A DNA stretch of 64,000 nt from an uncultured Rickettsiales bacterium (GTDB lineage: Bacteria; Pseudomonadota; Alphaproteobacteria; Rs-D84): contig URSG01000001.1 of NCBI GenBank assembly GCA_900550565.1, forward strand, positions 20,808-84,807, read 5' to 3'. Both the position numbers and the translations under genes were made by a program. Positions 18,025 to 25,400 of this stretch are shown here, one piece after another. Position 1 is the stretch's first letter. Each line of letters begins with the position of its first letter. The notes under the pieces are model-generated. The model saw nothing but the letters and a program-made list of their open reading frames with translations, did not search any database and was not told the origin of the DNA.

Positions 18025-19740
18025 TTAAACGGTATAGAACCCATACATCGTGACAGACATCACTGTGATATTGGACGCATCACACGATGTGATTTGCCAC
18101 GGCCACGAAACGCACTGGCGCGTCCACCCCAATGTGTTGATTGAAACATCACCTGTGAACCCAGGATTTGTTTCTGTGTAAATTTCATCGGGCAATTTTG
18201 CACAAACGTTGTTTATCGTGATTGATTTTGTATCACTGACACGTGCAGTAATTTTGCGAATACGCGCATGCGACGCGTTATGCCCACTGCCCCGTAATGG
18301 AATCCCAGCGGCAGCGACGGCAAATTTATAATCTGGCGCATCACACAGTGCGCTGTGCGAAAACTGTTCCAGGTAATATTTATCATCGCGCGCAACAACA
18401 ACAAATGTTTTGTCCGCAGATACCGCAACAGATTTGAATTCGCCATTTGTTTTATACTGTGACCACGCCGAAATCCCCAACGCCGTATTTTTATTCAGAA
18501 CCGCCATATTGCCCGACGACATAACAACAAACAACTGGCGATTGGTGCTGTTATACGCAATATCCACCGGCGTCTGCATCAAATGCTTGGCATACGCGCA
18601 CAGGTCGGTTGCGTTATAATGTTCGCCCAACTCGTCCAGGCTCAGTTCACGAATATCACGCATAGACGCGGCAACGAATACGGTCGCCCCTTCTATCTTT
18701 TGCGGTGGCAGATAACGCGACGACACACTGCCCACAGACGTGTGCTGTTTTATATCCACCGACGACGGGGTCAGTGGTTTATTCGCGATTGCCCATTCGC
18801 CAACCGTTGTCAAAATTTGCAGATTATCCGCACTGACAACCGTGCAAATCTGTTGTCGCTGGGCCGACAGCAATGTGATAAATATCGCCTGGTCGTCCAG
18901 CCCGGTTCCAACGTCAAAGTTATTGTGGCGACCGACCTGGGACAGCCATACCCCAGCAGGATAATCGCGCGCGCCACCAAAAACCAATCTGTCTTGGTGA
19001 AATGTGATACTGACCGGCCACCCACGACGCGCACTGAACGCGGCCTGACGCCAATCTGTCACCGGGCCAGACGGCAACGAAAACGTCCCGTTCGTATGGG
19101 CGGTTGCGCACTTTGTGTTGGTGACCGATGTTATTGTCCACTGGCGATTTAATACAAAGAACCGTCCGCCAATATCATCAGACGTCCAAAATGCCCGGTT
19201 CGTTGTAAATGTCGCATAGTTGTTGCCAGCGCTGTTTGCCGTGACACTTATTTCAATGCCGTCCGTATCATCAAATTTCACAAACGGAATATTTACAGAC
19301 AAATCAGAATCGTTGCGCGAAAAGTTAAATAACGACAACGTAAATCCGTCTGCGTTTTTCTGTAATACACGCGGCTGGAAATCAGGGTGTACAAAAATCA
19401 TCGTTCCAAAACGCTGGGCGTATTGCAGCGACGCAATCGCGTCTGTCGGCCACGGCGACGCAATATCTTGGATTTGTGTTGCGCCGGCAAAGACCAAGAT
19501 ATGCTCGTCTGTGATTGCCAACAAGTATTCTTGATTTGGCCCCACAGAAAACGGCACCAAACGCACAGACGCGTCCAGTTCGGCAATTTCTGTCAGGCCT
19601 GCGCGACGCGTTATTCCGCCCCCAGACATAACGTCCATATTCACCAGTTGCCCCAGTCCATTTAAATTATCGTGCGCATAGAATTCGCGCGAAATTTCGC
19701 CGTCTGCAAAAGAATTTTGGGTGTTTATAAAATTTGCCAT
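18025..19740 (-). CDS. Podovirus-type tail nozzle / tail tubular protein B-like
   Basis: 571 residues. The start NFINTQNSFADGEISREFYA, followed by a MSGGGITRRAGL block near residue 40, is the usual opening of gp12-like nozzle proteins (FxxGEISP...GGxxRRPG). The rest is beta-rich, with QYAQRFGTMIFVHPDFQPRV and a WSQYKTNGEFKSVAV strand pattern. It would form the distal tail tube. The ATG at 19740 has GTGGGGAAC just before it; an in-frame GTG lies four codons earlier. It follows the gp11-like adaptor gene by 18 bases, the T7 order. Confidence 0.8.
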   Translation of the reverse strand: MANFINTQNSFADGEISREFYAHDNLNGLGQLVNMDVMSGGGITRRAGLTEIAELDASVRLVPFSVGPNQEYLLAITDEHILVFAGATQIQDIASPWPTDAIASLQYAQRFGTMIFVHPDFQPRVLQKNADGFTLSLFNFSRNDSDLSVNIPFVKFDDTDGIEISVTANSAGNNYATFTTNRAFWTSDDIGGRFFVLNRQWTITSVTNTKCATAHTNGTFSLPSGPVTDWRQAAFSARRGWPVSITFHQDRLVFGGARDYPAGVWLSQVGRHNNFDVGTGLDDQAIFITLLSAQRQQICTVVSADNLQILTTVGEWAIANKPLTPSSVDIKQHTSVGSVSSRYLPPQKIEGATVFVAASMRDIRELSLDELGEHYNATDLCAYAKHLMQTPVDIAYNSTNRQLFVVMSSGNMAVLNKNTALGISAWSQYKTNGEFKSVAVSADKTFVVVARDDKYYLEQFSHSALCDAPDYKFAVAAAGIPLRGSGHNASHARIRKITARVSDTKSITINNVCAKLPDEIYTETNPGFTGDVSINTLGWTRQCVSWPWQITSCDASNITVMSVTMYGFYTV

Positions 19741-19758
19741 TTTGTTCCCCACAGTTTG

Positions 19759-20277
19759 CTAAAATCGTGAATTTATCAGTGAAAAGTTTTCAATCTTTGA
19801 CGGCGATGACGTTGTGCCATCAATAAATTTTGCCGTCTGTAATTCTGTTTCGTATAACGCTGCCAACATTCTGAACATCGCCTGGTCACCGGTCAGTGGC
19901 ACACTGAATTCCATCGCCAGTTTTGTTGCCGCCACAGACACAAAATACCCAGGAAATTCGTCTGGGGCAATACGCGCCACCCCAATCACAGAAACAGTAT
20001 CCGTTGGTGCAATAATTTTGTTTCCGATAACATTACCCACAGATTTAATCACACGCAGACATTCGGTTGGCAATACAAAATCCCCATCAGAATTTCTGAC
20101 TAAATCAAACCGGCGACACGCAAATCGCCACGGATGAACCGCAATCAACGCATCTATGACTGGGTCAAACAGCGTGCGCCCCAGTTGTGCCGCCGCACTG
20201 TCGTCCATCAATGACTGAATTGGTTGTTCGCCCAGTTTTAACAACGCCATTGAACATAAATCTATTTTGGTTAACAT
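19759..20277 (-). CDS. Podovirus-type head-tail adaptor (tail tubular A, gp11-like)
   Basis: 172 residues. The opening TKIDLCSMALLKLGEQPIQSL and the AVHPWRFACRR block near residue 45 are diagnostic of the gp11 adaptor family, which joins the portal to the nozzle. Late helices (YFVSVAATKLAMEFSVPLTG) also fit. Intact length. It sits between the capsid and nozzle genes. Confidence 0.88.
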   Translation of the reverse strand: MLTKIDLCSMALLKLGEQPIQSLMDDSAAAQLGRTLFDPVIDALIAVHPWRFACRRFDLVRNSDGDFVLPTECLRVIKSVGNVIGNKIIAPTDTVSVIGVARIAPDEFPGYFVSVAATKLAMEFSVPLTGDQAMFRMLAALYETELQTAKFIDGTTSSPSKIENFSLINSRF

Positions 20278-20347
20278 TTCCGTTTTTCCTTGTGTCTAAA
20301 AAAATTATGGGGCGTTTTTATGCGCCCCAATTTATAAATCAGTAAAA

Positions 20348-20578
20348 TTATCCCAACGCTGCCGTTGTGACTGTGCCAGACGCCACACTTATCGTCTTGA
20401 TTGACGTTTTGTCTGACGCATTGATGATAACAATGTCGCCAGTATTCATCAGTGTGTTCACAGCATTAAAATAACCACTGGCGGTGATTGTTGCCAATGT
20501 CACATTTTCTGCATAGTGCCACAGCGTAAAGCCATTTGCGTATGCAATCACAGATAAATTTTTATTCTGAAAAGCCAT
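20348..20578 (-). CDS. Small structural protein of the phage cluster
   Basis: 76 residues of beta-rich sequence (TLWHYAENVTLATITASGYF, then GDIVIINASDKT). Short genes of this type directly after the major capsid gene often encode head decoration or short fibre proteins in podoviruses. This gene is 22 bases after the capsid stop. No family named with certainty. Confidence 0.6.
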   Translation of the reverse strand: MAFQNKNLSVIAYANGFTLWHYAENVTLATITASGYFNAVNTLMNTGDIVIINASDKTSIKTISVASGTVTTAALG

Positions 20579-20600
20579 CTATTTTTCCTTTGGTTATTTT

Positions 20601-21434
20601 TTATTCTGCGTCGGTGTCTTTGCATTTGATACGAACGATACCGTCGCCATCAATCAGAACTGCGCCCTGGGACATACTGTTGCTGATAAAGTGCGCTGCA
20701 CGTTCACCGTGCCACGAAATATCCGTTTTAACTTCCTGGCCACAGGCGTGTCCGACACTGGACGCGTGATAAATAAAGCAATCACGTTTTGTCGCGTCAG
20801 ACAACGGCAACGCGTTATACAGCACCCATGTAATTCCCAACCATTTCTTGGACGCGCCCCCAGAAATCAACGGCAAATCATTATTGCCGACATAATCTGC
20901 GGAAACGAATTCTGTGATTTTCAATAATTCGTTCCACTGATGCACGCCAACAACGGCAAAGCGACGACCATCGTCTGGAATATCTTTGCTGTTCAATGTT
21001 TCAACCGCTGACAAAATCAAATCCTTGCTCAGACCGGCCGAATAATCACCCACAGATGCACTGGCACCGTTCATCGCATTTACAATCAGTTCGTCGGTTT
21101 TTCGGCCCAACGCATACGCGCCTGCACTGGCCACAACACGGCGTTCATCAATATTGGTTTTCAATTCGTCCAACGCATCAACCCAATCACCGGCATAGTA
21201 ATCTTGCAGAACGCATTCAACCGGTTCGTGATTCAGATTCATAACTGGCACAATGCCGTGACGTGATTTTGTCGCCGCAGTGCCACGTCCAACCTTTTGG
21301 AACGTTGTTGATGCACCGACAACACCTGATTTACTGCGCACAGTTCCGCGCAATTTTGTGCCCATTTGCTGATATGCCAAATGGACATCTGCTTCAAATT
21401 GTTTTACAAAAACTTGGTCTATGGAAACAGACAT
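20601..21434 (-). CDS. Major capsid protein, podovirus type
   Basis: 277 residues. Features that match T7-like capsids of environmental podoviruses are QFEADVHLAYQQMGTKLRGTV at the start, ATKSRHGIVPVMNLNHEPVE, DELKTNIDERRVVASAGAYALG in the spine helix region, and FISNSMSQGAVLIDGDGIVRI at the end. It is shorter than T7 gp10A (345). Frame intact. It stands 3' of the scaffold gene, with a basic-protein gene between them. Confidence 0.82.
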   Translation of the reverse strand: MSVSIDQVFVKQFEADVHLAYQQMGTKLRGTVRSKSGVVGASTTFQKVGRGTAATKSRHGIVPVMNLNHEPVECVLQDYYAGDWVDALDELKTNIDERRVVASAGAYALGRKTDELIVNAMNGASASVGDYSAGLSKDLILSAVETLNSKDIPDDGRRFAVVGVHQWNELLKITEFVSADYVGNNDLPLISGGASKKWLGITWVLYNALPLSDATKRDCFIYHASSVGHACGQEVKTDISWHGERAAHFISNSMSQGAVLIDGDGIVRIKCKDTDAE

Positions 21435-21650
21435 TATTTTTCCCCTTGGTTAAAATTTCTTGGTTATGGCGCAATAAATTGCGTCAAAAAATTTCATCAC
21501 ACGGTTATGCGCCGACGCGCGCCGCAATGAAATACAAAACCGGGTTCCAATAAATTCGGAATTATCCGTAAAAAAAAATTTCAGTCGCACCGATAAGATA
21601 CGACTGATACTTTTTTCAAATACAAACCCCACCAAACGGTGGGGAAAATA
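21435..21650. other. 216-bp gap between capsid and basic-protein genes
   Basis: No coding potential recognised. It contains the terminator described separately and the capsid gene's ribosome-binding region (AAGGGGAAAA). The rest is AT-rich with a few small inverted repeats. Nothing else is seen. Confidence 0.5.
21627..21644 (-). terminator. Terminator of the lysine/alanine-rich gene
   Basis: Perfect stem CCCCACC / GGTGGGG, loop GTTT on the minus strand, followed by T-rich sequence. It lies 7 bases after the stop codon, so the basic-protein gene is cut off from the capsid gene downstream. Confidence 0.7.
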
Positions 21651-22010
21651 TTATTTTTTCTTGGCTGCTGGTTTCTTTGCAACTGGCTTTTTAGCAGGTG
21701 CTTTTTTCGCAACAACTTTTTTTGCAGCAGGTTTTTTTACCGCTACTTTTTTAGCAACAGGTTTTTTTGCTGCAACTTTTTTTGCAACTGGTTTCGCTGC
21801 TGGTTTCTTTGCAACAACTTTTTTTGCTGCTGGCTTTTTAACCGCTACTTTTTTAGCAACTGGTTTTTTCGCCGCTACTTTCTTTGCAGCTGGTTTTGCT
21901 GCTGGTTTCTTTGCAGCAGGTTTTGCCGCTGGTTTTTTTGCCGCTGGTTTCGCAGCAGGTTTTTTTGCAGCAACTTTTTTCGCTGCTGGCTTCAAGAATG
22001 TGAATGCCAT
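21651..22010 (-). CDS. Histone H1-like lysine/alanine/proline-repeat protein
   Basis: 119 residues built almost wholly from AAKK, PAAK and PVAKK repeats, a composition like the C-terminal tails of eukaryotic H1 and of bacterial H1-like proteins (Bordetella BpH1, Chlamydia Hc2). Such proteins bind DNA through charge. The ATG at 22010 follows GGAGAG. It has its own AT-rich upstream region with a TATAAAAT box and its own terminator, so it is a separate unit inside the phage-type cluster. It could compact the host nucleoid or neutralise packaged DNA; position favours neither decisively. Confidence 0.8.
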   Translation of the reverse strand: MAFTFLKPAAKKVAAKKPAAKPAAKKPAAKPAAKKPAAKPAAKKVAAKKPVAKKVAVKKPAAKKVVAKKPAAKPVAKKVAAKKPVAKKVAVKKPAAKKVVAKKAPAKKPVAKKPAAKKK

Positions 22011-22036
22011 TCTTCTCTCCTTTTTACTTTTTGGAT

Positions 22037-22054
22037 AGAACAAATTTTTTTGTT
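22037..22054. repeat. Perfect inverted repeat in leader of the basic-protein gene
   Basis: GAACAAA / TTTGTTC with a 4-base AT centre, 27 bases upstream of the ATG. It could be an operator or an mRNA hairpin. Confidence 0.4.
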
Positions 22055-22113
22055 CTTACTTTGTATTTTATACGAAACATAAAACAGAGTAAAGAAGAAA
22101 GTGCATTTTTTTA

Positions 22114-22770
22114 TCACGAATATAATTTTTTAAATCCATTTTCTATTTTTCTGACGTATTCAACATCGTGATCACGCCAATATTTTGGATTACGCATCAT
22201 ACGTCGCAAATCATTATCAGATAAATTTACATCATCACCATCGGCGGTTTGAACGTCTGGTTCCATTGATTGCATCATTCTGTATATGCCTTGGATTCCC
22301 TGGGGTGTAGCGCACAACGCATCAAACGCATCACGTGGTAAAAACTTTTCACCAAACGCGTTTATCTGTTTAATTGCTTCGTTCATTTTATCTGTTCCAC
22401 CAAAGAAATTTTTCAGTTCAGAAATTGCTGCGGCTTCGTTTTGTTGTGCGAACAAATCAGTTATCACTGGTGATAAAAATTCTTGGGCAATGTCATAAAT
22501 TTTTGTGACCTGAGACGACGTCAACCCAATTTCAAAAAATTTTGCGCGTAAATTTTCATCATCAAACAAATCATTTTTCGGATATTCATCGGCGGCATTT
22601 GGCACGCCAATCGCGCGTCTGAAACGATTGCGCGTATCATCATCGGCATCATCAGACGGCACACTTATCATCGTTCCGATTTTCTTTTCCAGTGCAGAAT
22701 ACGATTTTATCAACGCATCAGCGTTTAATGTTCCGTCGTCATTTTGAAATTTTTCAGGAATTTTTTCCAT
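22114..22770 (-). CDS. Capsid assembly scaffold protein, podovirus type
   Basis: 218 residues (two more if the ATG at 22776 is used). Acidic, helical protein with the typical opening DDGTLNADALIKSYSALEKK, an IGVPNAADEYPKNDL block, a central amphipathic helix and a basic-aromatic C-terminus (YWRDHDVEYVRKIENGFKKL) that would bind capsid subunits. It matches T7 gp9-like scaffolds in order and features. The upstream membrane-protein gene overlaps or abuts its start. Confidence 0.85.
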   Translation of the reverse strand: MEKIPEKFQNDDGTLNADALIKSYSALEKKIGTMISVPSDDADDDTRNRFRRAIGVPNAADEYPKNDLFDDENLRAKFFEIGLTSSQVTKIYDIAQEFLSPVITDLFAQQNEAAAISELKNFFGGTDKMNEAIKQINAFGEKFLPRDAFDALCATPQGIQGIYRMMQSMEPDVQTADGDDVNLSDNDLRRMMRNPKYWRDHDVEYVRKIENGFKKLYS

Positions 22771-22772
22771 TT

Positions 22773-22970
22773 TCATTTTCCTTTGTTTTGATTATTTGAT
22801 TTGCGAATAAAATAAATTCCACCCAACGTGAACAATGCCTGGCACAGAACAAACACATCACTGTCGCCGACCAAATACGCCGCAATCGCAGACATTGCGC
22901 CAACTGCTGACATAATGTGTGTGCGCCTGTCTGCCAGCCAGCCACCACGAATAATTTTTTGCATATTCAT
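22773..22970 (-). CDS. Small membrane protein, holin-like
   Basis: 65 residues with two hydrophobic segments (IMSAVGAMSAIAAYLVG and VFVLCQALFTLGGIYFI) and a charged tail. It lies directly downstream of a cell-wall hydrolase gene and upstream of scaffold, the place of a holin in a lysis cassette. No holin family signature beyond topology. Confidence 0.55.
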   Translation of the reverse strand: MNMQKIIRGGWLADRRTHIMSAVGAMSAIAAYLVGDSDVFVLCQALFTLGGIYFIRKSNNQNKGK

Positions 22971-22972
22971 TT

Positions 22973-23389
22973 TTAATCCTGTAAATAAAACAGTATTCCA
23001 TCAACATCGGCGATATAGCCACGCGACATCGCCCACTGTGGCATTTCATCTGTGCGATGAAAACGTGTCGCGCCAAAGCACGAATCGCCCAGGTTTCCAC
23101 GCAACATTCGTCGCGCCACACGCAAACACATTTGAAATGCACGCGAATCCGGGGCAACGCCCAATAATTTATGTCGCGCGTTATCTGGGCATAGCGATGG
23201 GAACAACGTGGCATCGTTTATAATTACATCTGGGGCAACGCCGGTGGCACGTGATATATTCGCTATCATTGACGTGAACGCTTCTGTCACAGACAATGAT
23301 GTTGCACCTGTCTCGGCATAAACAACGCGCGCGATTTTATATGCCGCGCCCTGTGACGCATCTGGATTTTTTATCAGTTCAAGTTGCAT
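22973..23389 (-). CDS. SleB-like cell-wall hydrolase (endolysin candidate)
   Basis: 138 residues. The pattern AYKIARVVYAETGATSLSV, with the catalytic-type Glu, then a TRFHRTDEMPQWAMSRGYIA block and a GILFYLQD end, fits the SleB/cell-wall hydrolase 2 fold used as peptidoglycan hydrolase. It would act on peptidoglycan after release through the holin. First gene of the phage-type cluster and 2 bases upstream of the holin-like gene. Confidence 0.68.
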   Translation of the reverse strand: MQLELIKNPDASQGAAYKIARVVYAETGATSLSVTEAFTSMIANISRATGVAPDVIINDATLFPSLCPDNARHKLLGVAPDSRAFQMCLRVARRMLRGNLGDSCFGATRFHRTDEMPQWAMSRGYIADVDGILFYLQD

Positions 23390-23432
23390 ATTTTCCTATC
23401 CTGTTGTTTGACGTTTTCGGAAATAAAAAAAA

Positions 23433-23482
23433 CCGCGTGATTTACGCGGTCAAAAAATAAAAAAATCCGCACCAAGCGCGGA
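23433..23482 (-). terminator. Two tandem Rho-independent terminators, minus orientation
   Basis: Stems TCCGC / GCGGA at 23466-23482 and CCGCG / CGCGG at 23433-23449, each followed by a long T run on the minus strand. They lie downstream of birA and upstream of the first phage-type gene. They end birA transcription, and they also stand between a promoter at 23509-23537 and the phage genes. Confidence 0.8.
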
Positions 23483-23508
23483 CAGAATCTTTACTGTTGA
23501 TGTTTATT

Positions 23509-23537
23509 ATAATATCACAAATCACATAAAAAGTCAA
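23509..23537 (-). promoter_or_regulatory. Promoter between birA and the phage cluster
   Basis: Minus-strand TTGACT, 17-base spacer, TATTAT. It points toward the phage genes, but two terminators follow within about 70 bases, so it may give only a short RNA unless there is read-through. Confidence 0.55.
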
Positions 23538-23584
23538 GCGCACATTTTATCATCACGTCACACGCCCCAGAATTCGGGCATTTA

Positions 23585-24250
23585 TTACATACTGATTTCG
23601 TCACCGTATGCCAATAAATATTGCGTTCCGCGCCGCAAGACCAGCGCACCAGATTCATTTATTCCAATCAATTCTACGTTTTCACCACGATAACGCACAA
23701 CCTTGTTCAATGCCGTCGCCAGTTCCATCCACCGCGCACGCACCGTGGCAAAATCTGTTCGCATCCATTTGTCCAGATTGCGCATCAAACGATTTAATAA
23801 ATCCGTCCGTTCTATGTCGGCATAGCGTTCCAATTTAGTCGTCTGGTATTCAGGCACCGTTGGATTAGATTTGATATTTATTCCAATGCCAACAACCACA
23901 AACGCACCGGCATATTCAATCAAGACCCCACAAACCTTGGCACCGTCAATCAGAATATCGTTCGGCCATTTAATTGTTGGACGCACCCCAAATGAAATCA
24001 TCGTTTCGGCAATCGCAACCGCCACAACATACGCCAGGCGTGGGTCGCGATTTTCAGACGCAAAAATAAAACTGGCATACAAATTACCGTGATGCGAAAC
24101 CCATGTCCGACGATACCGACCACGACCTGCCGATTGTGCCTGGGCAACGACAACGGTGTGTCCACGCGCCGCACCACGCGCAATCAAATCCAGCGCGTAT
24201 GTCTGGGTACTGGGGATTTTATCAAACGAAATCAGTTTATACCCGGCCAA
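23585..24250 (-). CDS. birA: Biotin--[acetyl-CoA-carboxylase] ligase
   Basis: 221 residues. Attaches biotin to the carboxylase carrier protein by way of biotinyl-AMP. The biotin-binding loop AQSAGRGRYRRTW, the substrate Lys block KWPNDILIDGAKVCG and VGIGINIKSN are intact. It lacks the N-terminal repressor HTH of E. coli BirA, so it is the monofunctional type. Its start overlaps the stop of the upstream winged-helix gene by 14 bases. Confidence 0.95.
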   Translation of the reverse strand: MAGYKLISFDKIPSTQTYALDLIARGAARGHTVVVAQAQSAGRGRYRRTWVSHHGNLYASFIFASENRDPRLAYVVAVAIAETMISFGVRPTIKWPNDILIDGAKVCGVLIEYAGAFVVVGIGINIKSNPTVPEYQTTKLERYADIERTDLLNRLMRNLDKWMRTDFATVRARWMELATALNKVVRYRGENVELIGINESGALVLRRGTQYLLAYGDEISM

Positions 24251-24686
24251 TTTTATACACCCCGTTGATGTTTTTAATCAAATCGTGTCCATATACCCGG
24301 CGCAGTTGATATATCGCCGTGTCAACCGTATGGGTTGTTGCGCGTGGCGAATACCCCAGTGCCGCACGCAGTTGCGTGCCGGTCATACCGCCACTTTTCT
24401 GTAATAAAACGATTATTTGGCGTTGCAGCGGTGCCAACGTCACATTATGTCCGAACACCGATTGAATAATATTTGTATTATCCATCGCCGCCAGTATCAA
24501 GGACTTTAATTCCAATGGACTGCAATGATTTGGGACATTTATTTCATCAAAATTGACCGTTGCAATATCAGGCGCATCTACCACCACCGCATTTAAATCG
24601 GCCAGCACCGAACGCCACACCGCATCGCCAGAATAGATTTTGATTCCAGTCAACATACAATCAGGATAATAGATGAAATTATTCAT
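24237..24686 (-). CDS. Winged-helix DNA-binding-like protein, upstream of birA
   Basis: 149 residues. The C-terminal ~65 residues resemble an OmpR-type winged helix (LAPLQRQIIVLLQKSGG, then TVDTAIYQLRRVYG and the wing NGVYKI). The N-terminal part, with DAPDIATVNFDEINVPN, looks like a degenerate receiver or unknown domain. A transcription factor role is inferred. It starts 14 bases after a terminator and overlaps birA. Confidence 0.6.
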   Translation of the reverse strand: MNNFIYYPDCMLTGIKIYSGDAVWRSVLADLNAVVVDAPDIATVNFDEINVPNHCSPLELKSLILAAMDNTNIIQSVFGHNVTLAPLQRQIIVLLQKSGGMTGTQLRAALGYSPRATTHTVDTAIYQLRRVYGHDLIKNINGVYKIGRV

Positions 24687-24699
24687 GTCCAGGGAAAAA

Positions 24700-24718
24700 G
24701 ACCGCGCGACGCGCGGTC
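24700..24718 (-). terminator. Terminator of the HTH gene
   Basis: Perfect stem GACCGCGCG / CGCGCGGTC around a single base, followed by TTTTT on the minus strand, 28 bases after the HTH gene stop. Confidence 0.8.
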
Positions 24719-24745
24719 AAAATTGTATCCAATAAAACAAATCTG

Positions 24746-24991
24746 TTATTCGCGACTGGTATCACGTGGGTCAATAAACTTGGTAAAATCGCCGATATTT
24801 GCACCCGTTGACGATAAAATTTTGGAAATGCTGTTTGTTGACGGCCAGCGTGGTTGTCCTTCGCGGGACCAACGCTTGCTGCGGTTAAATGTGGTTGGGT
24901 CCAGTCCACTGCACTTTGCCAACCCAGAACACGACATACCGTGTTCATCAGCGAATCGTTCTATTGCGCGCCATACATCTTCGTGTGTCAT
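24746..24991 (-). CDS. Stand-alone HTH domain related to alphaproteobacterial S24-type repressors
   Basis: 81 residues: MTHEDVWRAIERFADEHGMS, then GLDPTTFNRSKRW and QPRWPSTNSISKILSSTG. In many alphaproteobacteria this HTH opens a ~220-residue repressor with a LexA-like S24 peptidase domain; here the chain ends right after the HTH. A paralog with the same design lies at 59329-59565. An inverted repeat and GGAGGAGAT-like ribosome-binding site precede the ATG. It would bind DNA as a small regulator without self-cleavage. Confidence 0.75.
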   Translation of the reverse strand: MTHEDVWRAIERFADEHGMSCSGLAKCSGLDPTTFNRSKRWSREGQPRWPSTNSISKILSSTGANIGDFTKFIDPRDTSRE

Positions 24992-25013
24992 GATTATCTC
25001 CTCTGGTTATGTC

Positions 25014-25029
25014 ATAGGGTCAATCCTAT
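25014..25029 (-). promoter_or_regulatory. Inverted repeat upstream of the HTH gene, possible operator
   Basis: ATAGG-N6-CCTAT located 22 bases before the HTH start codon. The symmetry and position suggest autoregulation. Confidence 0.4.
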
Positions 25030-25163
25030 ACCGTGATTTTATTCCACGTTTCCCAGACCAGCAACAAGCACGATTTCCTAGGATTATCAACACGTTAGGC
25101 AATAAATCCCGTTGGCATAAAAACCTATGAAAAATTGTCGCAAAATTTTTTTGACAAAAAATA

Positions 25164-25385
25164 TTGACAAATAACAAAAAATGTATTACATTTCGATTCG
25201 TCAAAGGGGGCAACCCCAAAGACAGGGGTTCAGGGATTCAGACTCCCTCCTACATTCTCTCTCCTCTGGACTCTGGGCCCCACCCAATTTGACAGTTTAG
25301 AATGCCCATTTCTTTTTCTCCTTTCCTTCCTTTCGGGGCATTCGGAAACACCGCCGGACGAAACTGGCGGCGTTTTTCTTTTATT
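25164..25385 (+). ncRNA. Candidate structured small RNA with promoter and terminator
   Basis: TTGACA at 25164, 17-base spacer, TACATT at 25187, then a predicted start near 25200. GTCAAA at 25200 can pair with TTTGAC at 25288. Within lie hairpins AACCCC/GGGGTT and AGGGA/TCCCT. Next comes GAATGCCC/GGGCATTC enclosing a pyrimidine-only stretch with CTCC and CCTTCC, which is complementary to Shine-Dalgarno sequences. A strong terminator (CCGCC/GGCGG plus T run) ends at ~25383. No ORF fits. I do not recognise it as 6S, SRP, tmRNA or RNase P RNA. Confidence 0.4.
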
Positions 25386-25400
25386 GATTTGTGCGATGAT

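Noticed and set aside
21639..22082. Plus-strand Phe/Cys/Trp-rich ORF of 147 residues
   Set aside because: Exact antisense of the AAKK repeats; low-complexity shadow.
25200..25385. tmRNA, 6S or SRP RNA
   Set aside because: No CCA-ended acceptor stem, no long central bulge and no SRP GGAA tetraloop pattern; kept only as an unassigned candidate.
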